A stretch of DNA of 64,000 bases from Hydractinia symbiolongicarpus (taxonomy: Eukaryota; Cnidaria; Hydrozoa; Anthoathecata; Hydractiniidae): positions 19,052,001 through 19,116,000 of the forward strand of contig NC_079880.1 in assembly GCF_029227915.1 (NCBI RefSeq), given 5' to 3'. Positions within the stretch are counted from its first letter, which is position 1; each line of letters opens with the position of its first letter. Positions 51,575 to 64,000 of this stretch are shown here, in pieces. Under the pieces are notes generated by a model, which saw only the letters and a list, made by a program, of their open reading frames with translations, did no database searches and was not told the origin of the DNA. The position numbers and the translations under genes were made by a program.

Positions 51575-54500
51575 CTAAAAAAAGGGGAAAGGTATATCAT
51601 TGAAAGGTTTAATTTGTTCAGAGTGTTTCTGGGCAACATATAGACAGCAAAGAATTTTTAATATTATTTTAAATTTTTAATGTTTGATACGAAAAACAAA
51701 AGGGGTGCTATTTGCACTCATTCATACTAATGTGTTTTTAAGGGATCTATATTTTGTGCAAAACCCATAATTTATCATTTATTTTTTGATATTTAACGGA
51801 AATTTGAATTTGCAAGAAAATTAAGACTGCAAAACACCTTCAAATTGCAGAAAAATTAATACGCGAAATAGATGTTTATCATTGCTGGAAAATCAATACG
51901 CGCGGAAATTAGCACAAATACGGTACAACTTTTGTCAATATGTAAAACAATAACTCACTCCAATAGATTTTGCAGTGGTGCATCAAAACAAGAATTTCAA
52001 GTCTTGGCAAAGAACAAGCAAATATGAAAAATTCATCCACCATACCACGAAGCAATCTATTTCCAAACTTGTGCTCGTGCTTGCCTAAAATGGGAAGGAA
52101 AGGGACATCAGTAATTGCACCAACTCGATTAAGTTTAAACACATTCAAACGAAAAAAAATCTGATATATGATACTTTTAAGTGAATGATTATAGAAGAAG
52201 TCAAGTAGATGGATGGTGTGGTGCCAATTTTAGATTTTAGGACTCTAAGCTTACACCCATGCTATAAATAGTACCTCGTCCATTTGGCACCCCACTCTCA
52301 GTATTTTTATAGTTCTAACCCCACCCATTTTTTAAGGCACGCCCTTTCGTCAATTTTACACCCCGAAACACACCTTAATAGGCCTTGACAGAAATCATGT
52401 TTTGTATATACATGGTGTTTAACACGTAATACACATTTAACAATCGTCATGATATTTTCATAGAATATTTTAAGCATCGACACAGGGCACATAAGTTTCT
52501 CTCTATATCTTCCTACCTATGCCAGCTTTGACTTCCCAATCTTGCGATAAATAAATGGTGGAACTTGTATTGGAATCAGTACCAACCAAATCACCATTAA
52601 CAAATAGCTAAAAATAAAATGATAGTTTTTTTTATCTTTTAAATCCTAAACGTTTTCTTTCTGTTACACAATTCTGATTGGTAGATGGTTCTATCCAATG
52701 AAAAACTGTTCTGATGTTTAAAACGATCTTCCACGCAGGACGACCAGATCCAGATTATTGTTCTTAAAATCTCACCTTTGCTTCTCGTTGCAATCCGCTG
52801 TATGTTCCTGTGATATGCGTCCAGTTTCCTTCTGTTATCAGTGGTTCTGACAACACGCTAAATATCGTTACTCGACGTTCATTTCGGTGGAACCAACGTA
52901 TCCTTCCGTTGTCAATTTCAAGATGATATTGTCCTTCTCTATGATTTGACATTGCACCACCAACTGTGTCAAAAACAGATTGGATGCCACGATTAGTTTC
53001 CAGTTTCACCCACACTGCCATTGTGATGGAATCACGTGGTTTTGGTGAGAAGTTTGCACCATCGAGGAGGATATCACCACCTGATGTAGAAAGGAAAGAC
53101 TTTTTATCTTACGTTCAAATATATTTTTACCTAATCGGTTTACTATGTAAAACTTTCACACTGGCTGGAATTTCCTGGCGATTGTTTCATTCTGCAATTG
53201 CAAGAATTATAAGAATTGTATACACCACACGCTTTTGGCTTCTTTTTTTATTTCGACCTCAGTTGCTGAGACAAAACTTTTGATGATAACACTTGTGTTT
53301 AAGTTTAACAATTATACTTTTGTAACGTAATTATTAATTAGCAACGAATTGATTCTTTCTAAAGAAATACTTTATAGATTGATTGTTGTATATTCTTGGT
53401 TTTAAGCCTCGTTGGTATACTTTTCAAATTATCTGCTTGGTCAATTGGTTAATAATTGAGTGAGCTTTGACCAACACCTCAACCACAGCCACAAAGAAAG
53501 TGTGCACTCAAAGGGAAACATTAAAAAGATAAGAAGAAAAAATATTTGTAACCAGATTTTCAAATGAGAAACCTAATAATCGATGTAATTTCAGCAATGC
53601 AGGCATTATAAAATTCTAGCTACCTAACAAAGAAGCAGCAGAATCACATTTCCCTCCTTCGTAGATGATTTCCGCGCCGTTCTTCATCACTGCATTATTA
53701 TTGTTGCCAGATTCGTCTTTAACATAATTTCCTTTCATCGTATCGAAACTTAAATGGACCACTGGTGGACAGTAATCTTAAAAGAAGAAATTAATTCATG
53801 TTCTCTGTAAGTACAAAACTTGTAAAAAGGTGGAAACAAGGCTTTGTCTTATGACCTGCCTCATTGAAAGACACACACTAATGTTTGCTGGGCCACTTAA
53901 GAAGGATTTTCTTGCATGTATAAATGTCATTGTATTCCTTAAACATGATTTTTATCAGCACCTCTGTCAACAAACCAACTTATAAATTGGTTGGCAGTTG
54001 AAACTACCAGAAAACTAATATCGTGTTTCTTAAAATCGTGTTTACTTAAGGAATGTGAATCTTTTTTTTTAATTATTTTTAATGCATAAATTTATTTATA
54101 GAAAGATGTTACTGCCTTGGTGTTGTTGGGTTAACATTGTTGCATAATATTAGATTACTTACTCTCACAAAACGTGCCAATGTAACCCAGCCTACAAACA
54201 CATTTAGCACGACCTGGCTTACACGTGCCACCATTTTGACATGGGCTAGGATCGCATTTCCAATCAACATCAGTTTGTGTTTTGCCTAAAGGTGAAGAAT
54301 ATAAGCAATTGCTTAGAAGTTTTTTTAGCCAATCGGGTCTTAAAAGACCAATTTTTAACCAATGAATTATCGTGTGCTTACGTGTGCATTCGAGGCCATC
54401 TCCAACATAATTTTGTTGGCAAATGCAATGTCCATTGACGCAAATTGAATTCTTGTCACAATGTTTGCATTCGTCTAAGAAAAGTTGAAAGGAAATAACA

Positions 54501-57500
54501 ATACATTTGACTCACTTACTTAATAAATATTCATTCCAACTATAGACATTACCTAATCAGAAGAGGCAATCAAAACAACTCACCATGTGGAAAGAACTTG
54601 GGTGCTGATGAATATCCAAGCACACCAATTTCTATGGAAACAGAATAGCACATTAAAGTTGCGTGAATCTTGGTATGATACCTACGACCACATTTTGTCC
54701 AGTTATCACCGTCATGTTATATTGAAAATAAATATAGCTTTAATTAAAATAGCTTCAATTCACTTATTGCGCAAAAGCTTTTATCCGCGTTACGCCAAAT
54801 TAAAATTACTTGAGTTTTAATGTTATTCCCTTTTTTGATGCAAACTTTTAGTAAATCTCAGGCTATTCATAAAGATGTGTAGTGGTAGCATATTCGACTT
54901 GTTATCATAAGGTTAAGGTTCCCGGCGTACTTTAAATGTAGTTAGCCAATTTGGTCCCATTTACTGACTGCTAATCGGCTTATGTTGCAGACAAGCAAGA
55001 GGAAGCAATGCTATACGTAATCTCTAGTGGCAATGTAACATAGTTACAGTGGAAGGGGATGAAGAGGCAGCCATTCGGATGTAATCCCCGAGGACGTTAA
55101 AACTTCCTGTTACTTACTTCTTATAAAAGACATGCCTATATGCGTATGGAAAAGTTAATACAAAAATAATCAACTTTTTTAGTACATAAACCAAACTAAT
55201 TGAAAGGTTCTACATACGTTTGCATAACGGTCCCGAAAATCCATCAGGACAAATGCATTCTGGTTCTCCATTACTTCTCACAACGCAGATACCACCATGT
55301 AAGCAGATATTCGGTTGACAAGGATCTGCAAAGAAAAATATTTTGCTATTTTGCCTTCTGCCACTCTTAAAACATAGTTACGTTCTTTTATAAGAAACTA
55401 AACAAAGGCCATGTTCTTTTAATTTATTATGATTGGTATTTAAAGCATTTTTGTTGGTTTCTTAGTAAAATTTTCCTGGATTTCAGGCTACAATGGTACT
55501 TAGACATAAAATAGATTTAGTGGACATTTTACCAGCATCTTGGACTAATGAAGCGTTACGCTGTTTAATTTCTTTTATGGATATTGAATTTGTTGGTTTC
55601 GTGTAAACAGGCTCTTGGTAGTAAGTATTTTGGCTTACCTTATAAGCTCTAACAGGTGCGCTTATTTAGGGTAATTTGGATAGCCCAAAACTTATGGTAA
55701 GACAGCCCCCTATTTGCATGAAGTAAAAACTTTACCTTTTGTATTGATCACAACCACAGCTCGATATATTGGACCATTTGGGGTTGCTATCTCTTCCAAA
55801 GTTGGCAGTTGCGGTTTCTGCACCATGGATGGATATGCAACATGCGATGTCGGTGGTTGTGAGGGTGGTGACGAGGATGGCGCTGATTGCGTCTTTGAAG
55901 GCGGCAATGAAGGTGGTCTAGATGGTACCTTTGGTTGTGATGAAGGTGGTTGTGGCGCCGATGGTTGATGATGAAGCTCTTGTTTTGTTGTTGGTTGCGC
56001 AGGTAGTTTCGCCACAGGAGCTGCTACCATCTGTTGTGGAAGACCAGTCTTTTTCTTACTGTTGCTGCTTTGAGATTCGTCTTTGTCGGAGTTAAGTATC
56101 TCTTCAACTCGCTCAACGAGTAACGGCGAGTTGGCACCGGAATGTTGCAGTATTTCGGTCACGTGTGGTGTCAGTGATTTAGCCACACCATTAGTGTCGA
56201 CAGTCAAAGTCTTAGCCTTGTCAATGTCTGAATGTTGGACAGTTCTCGGTTTTTTCAATTCTGTGTGAATGAAAATAAGATTAGATGTACTTCCATCTAA
56301 GCTAAAACTACAGCAGAGTCGAACGAGACATAGGCTTTAATATATACATATGCATATTTCTAACTACGCAGTCTATTTAGTGTATATATGAATCTACATC
56401 TTTTGTTTTTTGTTGTCAAAAAAGTCGAGTCATTTGTTTCACTTTTGATTGCACAGCAGATGGAGAAATATCTTCACTGATAGGGAGAAGAGGAGTATAT
56501 TGTATCGCTCTAGAACAAAAGAACGAAGCATCCTTATTGCATATTGTATTTAGCACAAAAAGCTGTCATGGAGCTACTTGTATAGTCCCCTTGTTTCATC
56601 CTAAAAAGATGTGACTCCAGGCAATACACGTAAAACTTTAATGCAAACAACTCACTATAGCTACATTTTGATTTCGTACCTGAGCAGTGGGCACAAGGCA
56701 AACAACTCACTATAGCTACATTTTGATTTCGTACCTGAACAGTGGGCACCTGTGTAGTCTTGGGCACATTTACACAATGCAATTCCATAGTAAGGCACAC
56801 ACGTGCCCGCGTTTTCGCAAGGGTTAGGATGACATACGCTATCTATAAAATACAAAAACGTGTTTATGAGCGTAAAATTTAATAAGCGTTACACGTTCTT
56901 TTGATGAAATTTAGATGGTCATAAAAAAACACATCAATGTCACGACATCACATGAACTTAGAGGTGCACTGTTGACATACGGATTATTTTTTCTCTTTGA
57001 TAATTCAGAAAACATTGATAAAAGAATGTATTGTCTCACAAAGTTTAATTGACACTGTACCCCTTCTTTGAACTATATACCTTACACACTGAATGCCAAA
57101 AGTTAAAAAAAGGAAAAAAAGGAATAAAATTGAGTTTATGTCTTTATCGATCCATTTCCTGAAATCTTTTTTTATTTAAAAAAAGAAAGATGCTAAAACA
57201 CCATCTCACCTTCACAAAATGGACCAGAAAAGCCATTGTTACATCTACAGGTGAAACCACCTTCTGTGCCGATGCATGTACCGCCGTTCTTGCATGGATA
57301 TGCCGCACATAAATCTTTCTCTGCAAGATAAAACAAAAAGCCTACATGAATAAAAGTTTTTATAACAAACCTGGCCTTGGGTCTAAATCCCAAAGTCCAC
57401 GGGCATTTAGTTCCAAAAGTTTCTTAATGGGTCTTAGCTAAATTAAGTTTTCAGAAAAACTTATGTCAGTCTATCTAAAGTAGATGATGTATTCAATATA

Positions 57501-60500
57501 TAATACGATCATTTCTTACTCTATTTTTGAATGTAAATTTTTTAACAAAAATTGGAAATCATAAAAAAATATTTTTCTCTTTTGCAGTTTTTATTGAAAA
57601 AATTATTGATTTTTCTAATTTTAAAAGTTCCTAAAACCCGGGTGGTCTAATAATATTTTTTTATAAAACAATGCCTTATGAAAAAAACAAAACATTTGAT
57701 GTTATTGAACGAAAACGATATCAGTAATACGAGATATCCATTTACCTTTTTCCACCTTTTCTTGAACTAAAAAATAAAGAAAAAATAGACGTATAGATAA
57801 TAACGTACAAATTAGAAATATTAAAAGCATAGAAAACTTTTATATAAGGCAAAATACATCAAGATCTAAGCTGATTGTCTTTCGAAACGTTTGTCAAATT
57901 TCAGTGTCAGACATGAAACAATTGTAATTTTTAAGATTGACAGAAAAAAACTGCCAGTCAATTACAAGATATTGTGTATGAAACGTACTATTCCACACAT
58001 AAAATATATTCTCCTTACTTTGACATTTATTGCCAGCAAAATGTGTAGGACATTCGCACGTGTAACTTCCATCTTCCATCACGTGACATACACCACCATT
58101 AATACATGGGTTGGGCACACAGATGTCTTGTGCTAAAGAAATGTTTTTATATACAAATTAATGCAATGTTGCCTTCAATCTATGGTGGCAAGGCAGAATT
58201 GTCTGTTTTTCATATAGACCATATTTTTTGGTCTGTTATTTTGTACGAACATTAAAGCAAATGAAAAGTCATAATTAAGAACAATCGACCCCTTGTGATT
58301 TTTAGGCCCCTTTTTCAACTTTAAGATCAAACTTTTCATATGGTAACGATGAAAAAGATTTTATTTCTAAAAAAATCAGTATCTAAGGAAGGTTGGAAGA
58401 TATCTGTATCTATAATATAATACCCGTATACGTCTGTCTGTCTGTCACGCAAAATGGTAACCGCACCCTATGCGGTTTAAAAAGAACAGGCAAAGCCGTG
58501 GATTTTTCACGGGCGACCGACTAGTGTATCTATAAATTCTGTGTTCCATAAAGTAAGCATTTTAGTGCAATGGCATTATAACGTGCAAGTAAAAACACTC
58601 ACACACACACACACAAAAATGCGATCAAAATGTCCTTACATTCGCAGTTCTTGCCTCTCCATCCTCTCAAGCATGCGCACTCGTACCCTTCATCATTTAC
58701 CACAATGCATTTCCCACCATTAGAGCAAGGATTTGGCGCGCACAAGTTTTTAACACATTGATAGCTTTCTTCATCTGTTTGAATACAGTGAGTGCCATAT
58801 CGACATGGATCAGGAGAACATAAATCAACAGCTAAATAAAAAAACGCATCAAGAATTAATTCACTCAGAGGCTTGTTTTCTTCTCTTTTTTTTAACATTA
58901 CGCCATTTTTATTTGATAAGAAAGCCATTTAACGGAAAGTAACATTCATTCCCTTAAAAGGTTTTAAAACTGGACTGGAGTGTGATGGTTTTTTTGCAAA
59001 TATAATATCTATGAAACTAATTCTTCGAGATCCATGAAATAAACGTTAAGGCAACGCTCTGCCATCTCAGTTTGTGTAAGTTTCATTCGTAATGTTTTTG
59101 TTAACTTTTTTATTGAGAAAGTGTGAATACTGAGATCGTGGTAACATTTGTTATTTTCATTCAAAAATTAGTCGGATGTTTTAAGTACTAAGTTTGACCT
59201 AATCTTAACATTAGGTTAGATAAAAAATTAAAAATAAAAGTAAGCTTAGCTTTATGGAACAAACAGCATTTTTGAATCGCATAACAAAATAAGAATCAAA
59301 AATCCAATCTAGTTAAAGAGGACGGCCCTTTTACTTCATCAAATGGTCGCCGAAACTGCATTTAAAATAGCTAGCTCTTCTTCGGTCATTTCAATAAACA
59401 AAAAAATCGTCTAAATTAAACAAGATAAAAAAGTATACTCTATCAAACCTGCGCAGTGTTCGCCTTTCCAACCAATCGAACAATTACATTTAATCGGCGC
59501 ATGCGCGTTTGCAATGCACGTTGAATCGTGCTCGCACGGATTTGGATAACATGGATCAATTTCTAGGAAGACAAATATGCTTTAAATTGACAAATCAGTA
59601 AACTTCTTTGCGTCGTGAACAACTAACTAATAAATTTTATGTCAGCTGTAATTTTAATCTATCAGAAGATCCTTATATTCTCAGTTAACTTATTTTAGCA
59701 ATTCACATCCAAGCTGTTTTATGACAACCAATTATCGCTATTAGCTTCACATCAATAAGAAACGTCTTCGCTTCCAACTAAACTCTGGTATTTAAATAAT
59801 TCATTAAATTACCTTTGCAAATCACAACTTTGAGTACGTCAATTATTATTAACAAAATAATGCAATGCTCTTTCATAACTGTTTACATTAAACCAATCAA
59901 AAAACAATTTCATTTGATTAAAAATAAATTAATTAATGCATAAGTTAAATCAGCTGTAATGGAACCAATCTTTCTGAAATGTAATTAATGTCGTTTGAAG
60001 TAATTTATGCCAATAAAACCTAAACATTTTGGGAAAAAATCAATCCCTTGCTCTGAGAATTCATAATAGCAGTTTTAGATCTTGCTAGCGTTTTCTTTTT
60101 GTTTGAATACATATCAATTTCACAGGCGTGAAAATGTTGTAATTGGCATGTGGAGTCAACAAATTCAAAGCTAGTCTCACGCTTCAACAACTCTCTGTTT
60201 GAAACAACATATAAAACTTCATTTTAATCATATTCTGTATAATTTAGTCATGCTCAATAGTTGTTCAAGATAAAAAATGCAAACACTGAAATGTTCTGCA
60301 CCATATGGTGCCTACATATATAAAACTAATTCCTGTCATAAAATCTTGCACCAGGAAGACGAGGAAAGTTTGATAACTCCTTAAATTACCAGCAGAAATA
60401 AAACACAACCCCTTACCATCACATCGCTCTCCTTTAAATCCCTTAGCACACGTGCAATGAATAGCTCCAAGCTGGCGTTTATTAGCCTGGACACTGTACT

Positions 60501-63500
60501 TGTTGTGTTCGCTGAATGCTGGAGGTAGACCGTCTGAGCATTCTCCGTTGTGATGGCAAGGATTAGGATGACACAGGTCTTTTCCTGCAAATCAAATTAA
60601 AAACAAAACAATAATTAAACAGTTAACTTAATTATGTGTCTAATTTACACGAGTCCATACGCTATAAAGAATAAGTTCCAATTCTCATCTCAACGCAATC
60701 TTTAACTAGCAGCACTAATTTATATCCAAGGACTCCAAAAGCTTAACATCTTGTTTAAGTAAGACTCAACGTACGTTCACACATTTCTCCTTTGTAGCCT
60801 GGTTGGCATTGACAAACATATCCAACACCTCCATTGATCTGTTCACACGTGCCGCCATGAAAGCAAGGATTAGGTTCACATCGGTTGATTTCTGCAAAAT
60901 ACACATATAAAAGATTTTCTTGCAAGGCAGACAGAAATAGCGCCAGTAATGCTTTAAATATAGCACTGATTGTGGAAGCAGCATGCTAGATTGTAGAATT
61001 TATCAATAGTTTCGATGTGTTGCCATACAAGTTTAGAAAGGAAATCAGACTGTCTACCGATGTGGAAGAACGAAGTGGCGTTTTAACTTGTAGTTCGTGG
61101 TGAAATTGTTCTCAGAATGTCAGCTACAATGCCATGAAGTTTTTAAGTCAACAAACGAAGTACTAACCTGAACATTTAGGCCCTTTAAATCCTGTAGTAC
61201 AATTGCATATATATCCACCAGCTATTTCTTTACAATCACCATGCGTGCACGGGTTGGGATAACATGGGTCAAGATCTGAACAAAAATAGCATTACATAAC
61301 TAACATAGAATAATTAAGTACACAAGCACTTTATTGTGGTAAATATATTTGTTTGTTGATGGAAATTTAACTATTTTGTATCCGCGGTGTTCATTTAATT
61401 TTAAAACTAAAGACTTTTCGTTTTAATGTTTAGTTGCGATTGTTATTCTGAATTTCGTAAAATTTCCGCAATAAATATCGTTTAATTATCGCTGGAATTC
61501 TCGTTGGGATCCTCGTTTAAATTCTTGTGTGACAGATCGTTGGAATTCTTGTTATTATTCTCGTTATAATGTCCTTTATCGATCTCTTAGATTTTTGTTA
61601 CAATTTCCCCGTGATGCACGTTATGTACACACGATCCGAAACAAGGCGCATGACCGTTTAACAAATCCAAAAAGTATAGTGCTGTCGTTATTGACCAATC
61701 CATACGTTTGGCCGTACCTGAGCAAGTAAGTCCACGATGACCTTCAGTACACTGGCAGATAAAACCATTCCCTGCAGGATTTGATGTGCAGTAGCCATTA
61801 TTTTTGCAAGGGTTCGGCTGACAATAATCCACATCTAGTTATTAAAAAATAATAAATTTCGAAAAATTTACTGTGACAAGACGGTGTGTTAAGTATGGCT
61901 GTTTATAGGTTTTTCTGTGGTTGGGACAAGCAAATTGGTAAACTTGTGATTTTTTTTTTTGGTTAACTAAAGTTATTGCAGCTATGCGTAGGAGCATTGT
62001 CAGTAAAAATGCAAGAAAACGTTTAAATTCATATTATAAACTTAGTTGCTTGTGATCATTATCTCTTTTATCGTGGATGCATTTTAACGTGTTCAGGCGA
62101 ACAGATGTTTGAGCCACATACCTTGACACGTTGGTCCTTTAAAACCAACATTGCATTCACATTTGAAATCATGTATACTGGAAATACATTTGCCATTGTT
62201 CTTACATGGCGTGCCATAGCAATGATTTATATCTAAAAAAAGAAATGAAACGTTTTTTTCAAGATAATTTGATCATGCTCAAGTTGTGACAAGGTAGACT
62301 TTCTGTTAAGTAATGAAATCGTATTTTCTGCGGTTGTTTTCGAGTGTGTTCTACATACGTTCACATTGTTTTCCATAATTTCTTTCTAAGCACGAACATA
62401 GAAATCCATCTTTGGTATTGACACATGAGCCACTGTTATGACAAGGACTACTGTGACAAAAATCTTTCTCTAAAATACAAATTGATGTGCCGTAAAATTC
62501 TTTGTTCGTAATTAAGTCGTGTATCTGCGAATGTTGTTGTGGAATGTTAGTATCGTATCGTGTCGTGTGCGTGGTAATGCGTGTGTATGTTAACCATTGT
62601 ATTTTTGTATGCATCGTACATATCTGTCATCGTTTTTTGTTTTTTATCGTGAAGTTCAAATAGGTTATCGCCGTCGGTTTTAACATTTATTGCGACATGT
62701 GTCGTATATTTTTTTTATTTTATGTCAGTACAAACGAATGAGTAGGTGCTCCGAGAGTTACAACTCATACCGGCATTACAAATTGTGTCGTGTCTACAAA
62801 AGTGTCAATTTTGAGATGCTGCAACTCGGTCAGTTATTAGGTCTGTAAAAAAGCAGTCATTGTCCATAGACTGTCAATGTCGGATTTGTCATTTCTGTAC
62901 TGTATGGGAATGTAATGTAGTTGTAGTAAAATTACAAAGATCAATAACGTAAAAACAAAAAAAAATTACTAAAGAATAGGTATCTTTAAGCCAGGTGCGT
63001 TCTTACCTTCGCAAGACTCTCCCATGAACCCCCCTTTACATCCACATTTATAAGTTCCTTCCGGTTTTTCAGACGTTGCAGGTACTTCAATACATTCAGC
63101 TCCGTTTGAGCAAGGATTAGACAAACAGTGAATTCGATCTAAACATTTATCTTTGTTGCTTAACATCGAAGAACACAAAGCTGAATACATTATGTAAAAG
63201 TATCAGAATTTAATTGGTAAATTCTAATTAAATTTTACTCGCCTACTCATCTTTTTGCACTTACCGTCGCATGCTTTACCGCTATAACCCGGTAGACATT
63301 CACACTGAAAGCCACCTGGATATCCAAAACATTGACCACCATTGTGACAAGGATTAGGCTGGCACAAGTCAAGATCTAGAACCAAACATAAATTTTAATT
63401 ACACATAAAAACTTGTTTTACACCAGTTACATTTGTCAAATGTAAAATGGGTCGTATGTTTTGTAGGGTTAGAAAATGCTCAAAAAGCTCTGGAAAGCTT

Positions 63501-64000
63501 ACCTTCGCATTGTTTTCCTTTAAAACCGCGTTTACATTCGCACTTGTAAAAATCACCATAATCCTTACACTTTCCACCGTGCAAACATGGGTTTGGTCTG
63601 CACTTGTCGTACTCTAAAAGAATATAAAATGTCTCATCAAATCGGTAAAGAGAAAATGTATTTATATTTACTTCTTAAATTGGATAAGCAGACCAGTAAC
63701 AATTAGGTATCCACCCATATCCTAATTACCAAAAACACGACTTCGTAGTACAAACTATATCGTTTTTAGATGATAGTCCATGATTTTGTACCTCTTGGAG
63801 AAAATCATAGTTGGTAGTTGTTACAACATTGCAACACAAAACGGTTTTGTTTATTACAAGTCCTGACAAGTGATATATATTTGCTCAAGAGTAAAGTTTC
63901 GGATACCATTAAAGGTATGGTAACTATTAACTTTTGTTACCTTCGCAACGTTGTCCTTTGTAACCATTGTCACATTTACAATGGAAGCCTCCAACTTCTT
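49071..64000 (-). CDS. Large multi-EGF, LamG-like extracellular protein with a Gly/Asn/Gln-rich tail (5' end outside window)
   Basis: Exons in transcript order: 64000-63941 (partial), 63613-63503, 63375-63265, 63138-63007, 62469-62359, 62232-62122, 61834-61718, 61275-61168, 60891-60775, 60584-60417, 59562-59449, 58831-58640, 58132-58019, 57766-57746, 57320-57210, 56842-56735, 56260-55736, 55325-55218, 54631-54584, 54474-54382, 54285-54163, 53776-53624, 53080-52776, 52607-52517, 52084-51959, 51574-49071. About 1,960 codons are visible. Seventeen full EGF modules show the C-x-PNPC-x-NGG-C..C-x-C..GF.G..C pattern, nearly all on single symmetric phase-1 exons. Exon 56260-55736 is a Pro/Ser/Gln-rich linker. 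A LamG/concanavalin-like domain spans 53776-51959, starting [14 protein letters not shown], then MAVWVKLET, then LFVNGDLVG and [11 protein letters not shown]. One EGF ([10 protein letters not shown]..) resembles the calcium-binding type. Inferred role: secreted or matrix adhesion protein. No transmembrane segment is visible, and the signal peptide would be upstream. Confidence 0.9.
54864..55125 (+). mobile_element. tRNA-derived SINE, second copy (intron of EGF/LamG gene, antisense)
   Basis: Begins with gtgtagtggtagcatattcgac (box A) and a diverged box B (aaggttcccggcg). It continues through a body parallel to the 37.3-kb copy and ends ggatgtaatccccgaggacg..cttcctgttacttacttc. The shared 3' end and TTAC-rich tail define one family. 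Confidence 0.7.
56643..56752 (-). repeat. 55-bp tandem duplication spanning an EGF exon donor site
   Basis: Two nearly identical 55-bp units (starting 56643 and 56698) each contain, on the - strand, the last bases of an EGF exon (tgcccactg.tcag) followed by gtacgaaatc. They differ by one base in the exon part (gttcag against gctcag). The first donor in transcript order ends the exon at 56735. Using the second would add 55 nt and shift frame. Confidence 0.85.
57746..57766 (-). other. 21-nt microexon in the EGF/LamG gene
   Basis: Flanked by a ttttttag acceptor and gtaaat donor, it inserts seven codons (IQEKVEK, the first shared with the previous exon) between two EGF modules while keeping phase 1. 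It is short and charged; inclusion may be regulated. It could also be a chance open segment. Confidence 0.5.
58420..58532 (+). mobile_element. Candidate non-autonomous Helitron-like repeat (intron of EGF/LamG gene)
   Basis: Starts near tctataatataatacccgtat, then gtctgtctgtctgtcacgc and aaaatggtaaccgcac. Near the 3' end it has a short GC-rich hairpin (ccgtggatttttcacgg), followed about 8 nt later by CTAG/T. A 5' TC, a 3' subterminal hairpin and a CTRR end before T are Helitron hallmarks. Related copies are at 18316-18425 and about 6640-6775. Confidence 0.4.

Overview
The window is eukaryotic: AT-rich, intron-dense, with GT-AG introns, and carrying metazoan gene families plus many degenerate transposable elements. 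The gene complement (an otoferlin-type ferlin, a multi-EGF/LamG extracellular protein, animal Rdx-family selenoproteins) and the mobile elements (LINE, DIRS-like, Crypton-like, tRNA-derived SINEs) fit a cnidarian, probably a hydrozoan. The species assignment is inference from base composition and element content, not proof.

Layout, left to right. (1) 27-261: last exon of an unidentified + strand gene. (2) 1075-1512, - strand: an apparently intronless gene for a small secreted protein with four C-terminal cysteines. (3) 4997-7617 and 10434-12737, + strand: a tandem pair of four-exon genes whose spliced products are Rdx-family (SelW2/MIEN1-like) selenoproteins. Each has an in-frame TGA at the U of a CxxU redox motif, a C-terminal CaaX-type prenylation box, and a SECIS-like hairpin in the 3' flank. 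ORF finders miss them because the exons are short and interrupted by TGA. (4) 13.0-15.0 kb: remains of a LINE and a DIRS-like retroelement. (5) 16127-47595, + strand: a complete ferlin of the otoferlin type. I could splice 48 coding exons into one frame of 2,330 residues, ending in a tail-anchor transmembrane segment. It carries an unusual linker of about 400 residues packed with CDK-type (S/T)-P-x-(K/R) motifs, and its terminal exon is duplicated. (6) 49071-64000, - strand, convergent with the ferlin and running off the right edge: a large extracellular protein with at least 17 EGF modules on phase-1 exons, a Pro-rich linker, a LamG-like domain, and a 2.5-kb last exon encoding a Gly/Asn/Gln-rich, poly-Lys-ended tail I do not recognise.

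The introns hold much of the structural novelty: a 31-bp tandem array that copies a 3' splice site, a 14-bp minisatellite, two perfect hairpins with 16-17 bp arms, a 55-bp tandem duplication across a splice donor, tRNA-derived SINEs, a Crypton-like recombinase remnant and candidate Helitron-like repeats. The strongest candidates for something new are the tandem prenylated selenoprotein pair and the phospho-linker and tail-exon duplication in the ferlin. No CRISPR array, operon or prokaryotic feature was seen. All splice sites were assigned by eye from reading frame and homology, with no transcript data.
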